Source: Tetradesmus obliquus
Taxonomy: Eukaryota > Chlorophyta > Chlorophyceae > Sphaeropleales > Scenedesmaceae
Reading direction: 5' to 3'
Assembly: GCA_030272155.1 (NCBI GenBank)
Contig: CP126204.1
Span: forward strand, 1,665,501 to 1,729,500
Length of the DNA: 64,000 nucleotides
Each line of letters opens with the position of its first letter. Position 1 is the first letter of the stretch. Both the position numbers and the translations under genes were made by a program. This document shows, in pieces, positions 56,646 through 64,000 of the stretch. The notes under the pieces were generated by a model that saw only the letters and a list, made by a program, of their open reading frames with translations, was not told the origin of the DNA and did not search any database.

Positions 56646-59578
56646 GGGCGGCAGCGGCGGCAGGTCCCCGCCTCGCTGCCGCTGCTGCTTCTGCTTTTGC
56701 TGCTGCTGCTGCTGATGCCCATTGCCGGGCTGTGGTGAGCTCAAAGCATCCTCCATAGAAGGGCTGCCTGGCTGCTGCTGCTGCTGCTGCTGCTCCGTCA
56801 TTGCACTGCTCGGCTGTTGTACATCATTGTTAGTGCCACACCCGGCGCTGCTGCCTCCCTCATCACCCTGCTGCTGCATCCCTGTCATAGCAGCAACCCC
56901 GCTATCACCCGGCGCTGCTGCCACCGCTGCTGCCGCGCCCGCGCCGCTCTCTGCGCCACTCATTACTTCTGCTGCTGCGGCATTCGCTGGCCCTGCAGCT
57001 TGCGCTTGGCTCCATGCGTGTGCTGCATCCACTAGGTTGTGCAGCAGCATCACAAGCAGCTCTGACAGCTGCCGCCGCAGCTTCAAGTCGCTGCTGCAGC
57101 CGCATGCTGCTTTGCGGGCAGCAGCCAGTACCACTTCCAGCCCCCTACTCTGCAGGAACTCCTGCTGCTGCAGCTCCCGGTGCTGCTGCTGCTGCTGCGC
57201 CGCTGCAAACGCTGCCTGCGCTGCCGTCTTTTCCTCTGCGAGCGCGTCGTCTGCTGTAGGACTTGCTTCCGCATCTGGCGCCTCTGCAGTTGCCTCAGCA
57301 TCCGGCGATTCCTGCAGGAACAGCGACTCATCAAACGTCGGAAACAGCAGGGAGCACAGCGCCTGCAGCGCGTACAGCGTCTGGTGCGGCGCCGATGCCG
57401 CATCCGCTGCTGCTGAGTCCGCAGCAGCAGCAGCAGCGTCCTCTTCCATGCTGCTGCTGCCGGCGTCAAGTGCTGCTGCCAGCTGCTGCTGCTTGTCAGG
57501 GCCGTCCAGTGCTGCTGCCAGCCGCTGTGTGAGCGCTGGGTAAGTTGGCATCAGCGACAGCAGCTCTAGGGCCATGGAGGTGAGCTCAGAGCTGAATGAG
57601 CTGCCAGGGCTGTCGATGAGCTGCAGCAGCAGCGGGTACGCGCCATCCTGCAAGAGCAGACACACAGCACAGCACAGCAGCTGGCGTCAGGTGCAGGGCA
57701 GCAGGCTGGATGACGCGGTTTTAACAGCCAATGAGCTGCAGCAGCAACCGGTAGGTGCGTTCCTGCAAGCGCTTACAAAGCAGCGCAGCAGAAGACAGCA
57801 GCTCTAGAGCCATTGAGGTGAGCTCAGTGCCAAATGAACTGCCAGGACTGTCGATGAGCTGCAGCAGCAGCGGGTATGCGCCATCCTGCAGGAGCACAGA
57901 ACAGCAGCAGAACATGAGATCAAGGGACGGTTTCAGGTCACATGCAGTAAGCTGCCAGGGCCGTCAATGAGCTGCAATAGCAGCGGGTACGCGCCCTCCT
58001 GCAGCAGCACAGAACAGCAGACGGCAGAGAAATCCTGAGGCAGGGTGTTCTGTATGCAGTGAGCTGCCATGGCTGTCGATGAGCTGCAGCAGCAGCGGGT
58101 ACGCACCCTCCTGCAAGCGAAACAGCACAGCACAGCAGCAGGCATCAGAGGCAGGGATATCATAGCAGGTACATGCTGGCTGCTTGCAGTGCTGCCCTTG
58201 TGCGCAAGTTCAGTTCAGTTCACACTGCTCTGTCAAACTCACCGCCTGCGCCAGCATCCACGACATACTGACTTGCTCGTACACACTCCGGAACTCTGCC
58301 GGTGCTAGGCTGTACGCATTTGGCTCTGGGCTGACCACTGCCGTCACCACTGCGCGGTTGGTGGCGGTGCCGATGCTGCGGTTCTTGCTGTCCCACAGCG
58401 GCAGCTCCAGCGTGCGCGCGTCGTTGCTGAGCTCGTGGCCTGCAAACATCCAGAAGGCAACAAACAACAGGAGTTGTGAATAAAGAATATATAGATGTCA
58501 TAGAAGACTGCTGGAAGCATAGTGGTTGCTGTCCCACAGCGGCAGCTCCAGCGTGCGCGCATCGTTGCTGAGTTCGTGGTCTGCAGACATCCACAAAGCA
58601 ACAAGTAACAGAGGTTTTGAAAAGATATTACATAGATGTCATAGAAGACCCTTCCCCCCTTCCTTGCACACTTCCACTCACCGAAGCAGAACATGCGCAC
58701 GTGCTGCATGCTGCTGCAGATCTGCTGCACCCGGCGCTGCTCCTAAGGATACTGCTGCCCTTCCTCCCGCACTTCCACTCACCAAAGCAGAACATGCGCA
58801 CGTGCCGCATGCTGCGACGATCTGCTGCACCCGGCGCTGCCCCCTAAGCATACTGCTGCCCTTCCTCCCCCACTTCCACTCACCAAAGCAGAACATGCAC
58901 ACGTGCTGCATGCTGCAGCCGACCTGCCGCGCCAGCCGCCATTCACCCCCTATGCCCGCTGCTGCTGCTGCTGCTGCTGCTGACCCCGACTCACCGAAGC
59001 AGAACATGCGCACGTGCTGCATGCTGCAGCCGACCTGCCGCGCCATGCGCTGCCGCAGCAGCCCCACGTACTCGTTGCTGTGGCTGGCCAGGCGCAGCCG
59101 GCTGGCGCCGTCACGCGACACGTCCAGCGCCCAGGGCGTGCCGCGCCACGCCAGGCGGTGCGCAGGCACAGGAGGCATCGTGGCCATCTGCATGTAATTT
59201 GAGACAATATGCTGTGAAAAACGGATGTTTTGTCATCTAGCGCTCCACAAAGATGACGACGGATGGCAGGCAAGAGGCAGGGAATGTGTGAGAATCGCAG
59301 GTGTGTGGCTGGCCAGGCGAGACCAAATGTGGCAGTATCAGCTAGGCCCTAACAGCCCTCCAGGCTGGCTACACATTGCTGGCGCAGCGGCATTTCCACA
59401 GGCAAGGGTTGGAAAGGCAAACAAGTGTGACAGCATTACAGCGCACCTCTTTGAAGCCTATGGCCTCCAGGGCCAGCGTCAGGCAGCGCGACACAGCCCT
59501 GCCAGCAGCCTCAATGGCGGCGGGCTCAGGCCCGCGCAGCGCAGGCGCAGCCTCGTGCATGGCAGCCACAATGCGCCT

Positions 59579-59623
<45 letters not shown>

Positions 59624-60686
59624 ACACGCCCGTTGATAAACAGCGCACGCGGAGGTTACAGCAGGACAGCAAATTAATAGAGACACGGGCACAGCACCAG
59701 CAGCCATGCTGCATTGTCAAATTGATGGTATCATGAAAGAGGTGGCTTGCTATTGGCAATCCACCTGGGGACGCCAATCCTTGTGCATAACCAATGGCAC
59801 GCGCATTGTGTGCCCACCAACCTCAAATCCTGTTGCCTAACCCACTCCCATGACATCCACACTGCAACCACCGTCCACAGATTGCTGTGGCGTGTACAAT
59901 GCAACATGTGTATAATGTACCATGTGTAGAATGCAACATGTGTCACACCTAACATGTGCCACATGTACAGCAGGTCTGCCCTCACATGTACAGCAGGTCT
60001 GCCCTGATCGAGCCAGACACTCACTCTATGAGCGCCCGCTTGTAGCTGGCAGACTTGACCTGCAGGCTGCTGCAGTGGTACAGCCACAGCAGCTGGTTGC
60101 GCATGGTGCCAGCGATGCGGTCGTCAGCGTTGCTCAGGTACACGCGCCAGATGAAGTCCAGGCCTGCGGTAGGGCGGATCAGGCACAAAAAATAGGGTTT
60201 TTGTAAGTTGGTGGGGTTGCGTGAAAGCCTGGATCGATTTGGTCATCAGGGGTACGCACAGTTACACATGTGTCCACTCTGTCGTGTCGGTGACATGATA
60301 CGGCAAGAACCCCCAAAAGCTCGCAACGATGCAGCGTCGCATGACACAAGCTGTACAACGCCACAAATTCGCCATGCACATCTACACATACTTAGACTTT
60401 ATGCACGCATGCCTGCTGTTGTGCAGCTGGCTGCAAGTCATGGTGTTGTTTGCGTTCGCTGCACTCGCAGCAACAAACTACCAGCAACTCACCCTTGATG
60501 TCAGCCAGGCGCTGTGCCTGCACAAAGGTGCCCTTGGCTTTGGCCTGTGGCAGGCCCAGCGCCTTGGACTCCAGGTTCACCTGCGCAGTGCGACACAGCA
60601 GCAGCAGCAGCAGCGGAATGAGATATCAGCAGGATGCAACGGCAGGCCCAGGGCATTGGACTCCAGGTTGACCTGCGCAGTGCGAC

Positions 60687-60722
<36 letters not shown>

Positions 60723-63612
60723 TGACATATCAGCAGGATGAACGGCAGGCCCAGCGCATTGGACTCCAGGTTGACCTGCACAGTGTCATGCGGTGGCAGC
60801 AGCAGCAGCAGCAGCGGCAGCAGCCGCAACAACAACAGCAGCAGTAGTGGAAGCAGCAGCAGCAGCAGTGGCAGCGGCATGAGACTTCATCAGGATGCAA
60901 TGGCTGCGTTGTGGGCAGGCACAGCGTGCTGTGGATGTGCTGCAAGATGTCGACAAACAGGCGCGCCGCCATGCAGCTCAGCTTGGTCACTTCCACCGGA
61001 ACACCAATTGGATATCATGACTGATAAACTACATGTTCATGATCGAATGTGCATCTCGTTAGACGATTTACCTGCTGGAAGATGTCCACGAAGAGCCGCG
61101 CTGCCATGTAGCTCAGCTTGGCCACGTCCACTGAGACACCACTTGGACTTCACAAGTAGGCCTGACAGGGAAAGGAAGTTACATATGTTCCAACAAAGAA
61201 CAGGACGCCTCACCTGCTGGAAGATGTCCACGAACAGCCGCGCCGCCATGTAGCTCAGCTTGTCCACGTCCACTGAGACGCCACTTGAACTTCAAACTTT
61301 TATAACATTACACAATAACCAAAGAAAATACGACTTACCTGCTGGAAGATGTCCACGAAGAGCCGCGCCGCCATGTAGCTGAGCTTGGCCGCGTCCTGGC
61401 GCACCATGTGGCTCTCCAGCAGCGCCGTCTGCGTGGACGGCTCAAACAGCTCGGTGGAGCCAGGGGCGCCCTGGAAGCCAGCCTTGAAGAACGCCTGCAG
61501 TGCAGCAGGTACAAACATACACAGATACATGTTAGTGATGTTGTTCATGGTTTGTTGCTGTGGTCTGCGTGGACGGCTCAAACAGCTCAGCGGAGCCAGG
61601 GGCGCCCTGGAAGCCTGCCTTAAAATACGCCTGCACACACAGCCACAGTATAACACACAGTTGGTGATAATGTTCATGGCTTGTTGCTATGGTTTGCGTC
61701 AACGGCTCAAAGAGCTCCGTGGAGCCAGGGGCGCCCTGGATGCCCGCCTTGACGAACACCTGCACACACAGCCACAGTATACACACAGTTAGTGATGATG
61801 TTCGTGGCTTGTTGTTATTGTCTGCGTGGACGGCTCAAACAGCTCGCTGGAGCCAGGGGCGCCCTGGAAGCCAGCCTTAAAGAACGCCTGCAGGGCAGCA
61901 AACACGAACATAAACATATAACATAAACAAGAGCATTACTTTTGGCTGTTGTCTTCATATACGGCGCCAACAGCTCGGTGGCGCCCGGCGCCCTAAAAGC
62001 CCGCCTTGAGGAACACCTGCGCAGCAGCGCACACAAAACACAACTTACAGCATCATATTTGGCTGTTGTCTTCAAATACGGCTCAAACAGCTCCGTGGAG
62101 CCAGGGCGCCCTGGAAGCCCGCCTTGAAGAACACCTGCAAGACCGCACACAAAACATAATTCACAGCATCACAGCTTTTGGCTGTTGTGTTCATATACGG
62201 CTTGAACAGCTTGGTGGAGCCAGGGGCGCCCTGGAAGCCCGCCTTGAAGAACGCCTGCGCAGCAGCGCACACACAGCACGACACACGGATGCAAGTTGGT
62301 GATGATGTTCATGATTTGTTGCTATAGTCTGCGTGGGCCGCTCAGACAGCTCGCTGAAGCCCGTGGCGCCCCAAAAGCCCGCCTTGGAGAACACCTGCAA
62401 CACCATAAATACAGCACATATGGTAATATTTACTTCCATCGAAACCAATGTGGTGGACGCTTGAAAAACTTGGTGCTGCCACGCGCGCCAGACTTTCATG
62501 CCTATTATCAAACACTTCAGCAGACTACCCTAGATCCATGCGCACCTGTGTTGCGGGCAGCGCATCCTCCCTGCAGGGCGGGTCCACCATCAACGTGTCC
62601 CACAGCCGCTCCGCCACCCGGCCATCAAGAACAACAACTAAGGCACTACGCTGATGATCTTTATGAGTCTTGGAAAAAAACATCGATAACAGCATATAGG
62701 TTGCCATAAAGCAAAAGAACAACACGCAATATCTATATAGGTCGACATAAAGCAAAAAACAACAAGATACAATAATATATCTCTGGCATGTCGCCGTATC
62801 GCCTTGTTACATGGTCTATGCCTGGCCTGATATATCCCGTATCGCGCCGGGTAACTCCGTATCACGCCGGGTAACTCCGTATCACGCCGGGTGACTCCGT
62901 ATCATGCCGGGTGACTCCATATCACCGTAGACAGCCCATCATGCCAACTATCACTGCAAAGCAAACAATTATGCCTGCCAAATCATGCAAACCATGCCCA
63001 GCAAACCACCATGCCCAACACACCATGCTCAGCAAACCAATGATGCGCAGCAAACCCTGCAACATTCCATGCGGCCATAACATGCATCAACAATGACCAT
63101 CATCCAGCAGCACAGCCCGCCTGCGCCTCAGGCCGCCACCAACACCAATATCATTCGCTGCAGCAGCCATCACCGTGCCGTCTGCACTGGCCATAGCCTC
63201 TGGCGATGTGCCAGCCGCCAACATATACTTCCGCAGGTCAACTTCAGATTGTTGCACATGCAGGCAGGCGGCAGCAACAACAGCGACAAAATTATATAAG
63301 TGGCATGTGCTGTTGTAAAAGTAGTGTGAGGTCCTGGAAGCTATGTTGCAGCTGCACGCGCTGCAGCAGTGCATGTGAAATATTATGCATTAGCTGGCAC
63401 TTGCAGGAAAGGCCTTCCTGCCCCAGGAGGCTGAAGCAAGTTTGCCTAGGCACGCAAATCAGCTGTGCACTCACCAAATGCGCAGTGTAAGCCAGCATCC
63501 AGCAACTTGGTGCTGTGAAGATTGCAGGTCAGCGCAGTTCCCAGCCTCGGGCAGTAGGGGCCAGGTGCCATGGGGCATTTTGAGTAGTTGACACACTTGG
63601 CCTGGTTGGTTC
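48081..63612 (-). CDS. Giant ubiquitin-specific protease, USP9X/USP24/USP34 type (5' end outside window)
   Basis: Exons: 63,475-63,612, 63,098-63,241, 62,546-62,637, 61,339-61,494, 60,493-60,580, 60,025-60,163, 59,447-59,576, 58,995-59,187, 58,243-58,439, 55,377-57,647, 54,397-54,537, 53,985-54,179, 53,466-53,621, 51,641-53,122, 50,379-50,909 and 48,081-49,256. All phases agree, giving at least 2,408 residues. The two most upstream exons are the least certain. An ubiquitin-like region (LRLASHSNEYVGLLRQRMA) precedes the catalytic domain. The Cys box is GLKNGGATCYMNAVFQQLFM (Cys codon 55,494-55,496), followed by VKEHQDAYEFF, LLCIHLKRFEFDYHNQTRYK and the His box GSAFTGHYYSYIK (His codon 52,769-52,771) with WYAFDDKSVTPWD. 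All catalytic residues are present. Low-complexity inserts interrupt the domain. It should remove ubiquitin from substrates by thiol hydrolysis. Nearly every exon has duplicated edges in its flanking introns. Confidence 0.88.
49420..49770 (-). repeat. Two extra copies of the last deubiquitinase exon's 5' edge
   Basis: LQVVPDVADILAAFVATAELDE (at about 49,425-49,505) and LQVVQDTADILAAF (at about 49,700-49,765) repeat the start of the exon at 48,081-49,256, each with an AG acceptor. Confidence 0.87.
50105..50195 (-). repeat. Extra copy of the 50,379-50,909 exon's 3' edge
   Basis: EIPADAARVLLRYAQLGPWA followed by a donor at about 50,117 duplicates the end of the neighbouring full exon. Confidence 0.85.
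50920..51530 (-). repeat. Tandem copies of two deubiquitinase exon edges
   Basis: A unit of about 117 bp containing the LFLELAVNHPDWLQLFLVDA exon start, an acceptor and a CAG/CTG stretch is repeated at about 50,975-51,052, 51,120-51,190 and, truncated, 51,280-51,320. At 51,469-51,530 the end of the preceding large exon (SEALGSLMG, CMQ) is also duplicated. Confidence 0.87.
53209..53410 (-). repeat. Two extra copies of the LCIHLKRFEF exon end
   Basis: LCIHLKRFEFDHHNQARY (about 53,339-53,402) and a diverged CIHLMSFEVAYLSQTSYK (about 53,212-53,266) duplicate the 3' edge of the exon at 53,466-53,621, each followed by a GTGGG- or TGGGG-type donor. Confidence 0.9.
53700..53915 (-). repeat. Two extra copies of the 53,466-53,621 exon's 5' edge
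   Basis: DELMDVNDTTFCKELGRR (about 53,705-53,768) and ASICEELGRRVPA (about 53,845-53,900) repeat GELMEGDNAYFCEELGRRVP. Both ends of this exon are therefore arrayed, on opposite sides. Confidence 0.85.
54660..55275 (-). repeat. Four extra copies of the catalytic Cys-box exon's 3' edge
   Basis: At 54,661-54,785 the copy extends back to MNAVFQQLFMQPAIRAG and forward to EAPDSVFAQLQ plus its donor. Shorter copies lie at about 54,898-54,945 and 55,016-55,055, and a copy lacking its end at about 55,195-55,272. The full exon is 55,377-57,647. The catalytic cysteine is not included in the copies. Confidence 0.9.
57727..58115 (-). repeat. Extra copies of the 55,377-57,647 exon's 5' edge
   Basis: GAYPLLLQLIDSPGSSFGTE (57,800-57,886), EGAYPLLLQLIDGPGS (about 57,950-58,000), EGAYPLLLQLIDSHGS (about 58,060-58,112) and a weaker copy at 57,727-57,765 repeat the exon start, all with acceptors. 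Confidence 0.88.
58530..58935 (-). repeat. Arrays of two deubiquitinase exon edges
   Basis: Three extra copies of the exon end SMQHVRMFCFGE plus CTCACC donor lie at about 58,680, 58,783 and 58,882, downstream of the full exon at 58,995-59,187. One extra copy of the next exon's start (HELSNDARTLELPLWDSN) lies at about 58,528-58,582. Confidence 0.88.
60600..60776 (-). repeat. Two extra copies of the 60,493-60,580 exon's 5' edge
   Basis: VNLESNALGLP variants with AG acceptors at about 60,645-60,674 and 60,744-60,773 repeat VNLESKALGLP, separated by CAG tracts. Confidence 0.87.
60916..61270 (-). repeat. Three extra copies of the 61,339-61,494 exon's 3' edge
   Basis: KLSYMAARLFVDIFQQ plus a donor recurs at about 61,213-61,268 and 61,071-61,126, and diverged (TKLSCMAARLFVDILQ) at about 60,940-60,990. 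The unit is about 140 bp. Confidence 0.9.
61555..62395 (-). repeat. Seven extra copies of the 61,339-61,494 exon's 5' edge
   Basis: FFKAGFQGAPGSTELFEP variants, each with an AG acceptor, lie at about 61,562-61,628, 61,690-61,755, 61,820-61,887, 61,955-62,014, 62,075-62,131, 62,190-62,254 and 62,325-62,393. The period is about 110-140 bp. With the real exon this makes eight copies, the largest such array in the window. Confidence 0.92.
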
Positions 63613-63950
63613 CTGTAGGCAGCAGCAATGACATTGCAACACAGTCTGTGCTACTGTACTGGTATGAGGATTCCTGCCAGCTGCTTCAGTGGTGCTGCGA
63701 CTACACATGGCATGCTGCTACGTGTACGCATACTAAGCAAAGGTGTTGTACATCATGTTCATGAAAAACCAAACCAGCACCTAGCATCAGCAGCTAGTGC
63801 AGCACAGCAGTCAACAAGAGTGCAGCAGCAGGGCTACGCTGAGTGCAGGATTGCTGGCCCATCAGACTGCAGTGCAGTCCATGGGGTGCTTGCAGGAAAT
63901 TCTTTTCCTGGCTAAGAGGGCGTCCGCATGCATCTCAATGAAGCTAAGGC

Positions 63951-64000
63951 TCACCAAATGCGCAGTTTCAGCCATCAACCTTCAGGATGTTGGGCTTTGG
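63951..64000 (-). repeat. Extra copy of the 63,475-63,612 exon's 3' edge
   Basis: CTCACCAAATGCGCAGT, the donor plus the last bases of the exon, recurs at 63,951. Here the copy lies upstream of the exon in transcription, so the full parent could instead lie beyond the window. Confidence 0.6.

Overview
The window looks like nuclear DNA of a green alga. Genes are split into many short exons with GT-AG introns, CAG/CTG microsatellites are everywhere, and several genes are followed by TGTAA, the usual polyadenylation signal of chlorophyte algae. Secreted cysteine-rich modular proteins are prominent. A chlorophycean of the Sphaeropleales (Scenedesmus-like) is my best guess from composition and style, not a proven assignment. 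I found no prokaryotic gene organisation, rRNA, tRNA or CRISPR. Exon boundaries were read by eye from splice signals, reading-frame continuity and intron phase; for five genes the predicted exon lengths add up in frame.

Layout. (1) <1-13,039, minus: a secreted, cysteine-rich, multi-module protein (gene A). Its downstream end is a higher-order tandem array of 887-bp units, each carrying one phase 1-1 exon. (2) 14,165-19,950, minus: an LctP-type lactate/glycolate permease in eight core exons, several duplicated in place. (3) 23,113-29,254, minus: gene B, a paralogue of A with signal peptide, cysteine modules, fifteen 12-residue Ser/Pro repeats and a C-terminal GPI-type tail. It is interrupted by a 2.7-kb element with 45-bp perfect terminal inverted repeats. 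(4) About 29,560-30,070: retroelement relics. (5) 31,237-35,250, minus: an RNPS1/SR45-like splicing factor (RS-RRM-RS). (6) 35,767-41,725, plus: a coiled-coil protein with a CCDC87-like C-terminus, divergent from (5), with a 296-bp MITE in an intron. (7) 43,027-44,007, plus: a small secreted cysteine-rich protein. (8) 44,008-48,080: no gene recognised. (9) 48,081->63,612, minus: a giant USP9X/USP24/USP34-type deubiquitinase, at least 2,408 residues, N-terminus outside the window.

The most unusual property is shared by nearly all genes. Exon edges, meaning roughly 30-90 bp of exon plus its splice site and adjoining intron, occur as tandem arrays of 2-8 copies inside the neighbouring intron. 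Copies of 3' exon edges lie downstream of the full exon and copies of 5' edges lie upstream, and most keep a usable-looking GT or AG. Gene A and the permease also show whole-exon duplications. The introns therefore seem to have grown by repeated duplication of exon-intron junctions, leaving fields of decoy or alternative splice sites. Two inverted-repeat elements also lie in introns, and one may have created its intron. The genes do not form a pathway: A, B and the small secreted protein are probably cell-surface proteins, and the others are housekeeping or ciliary.
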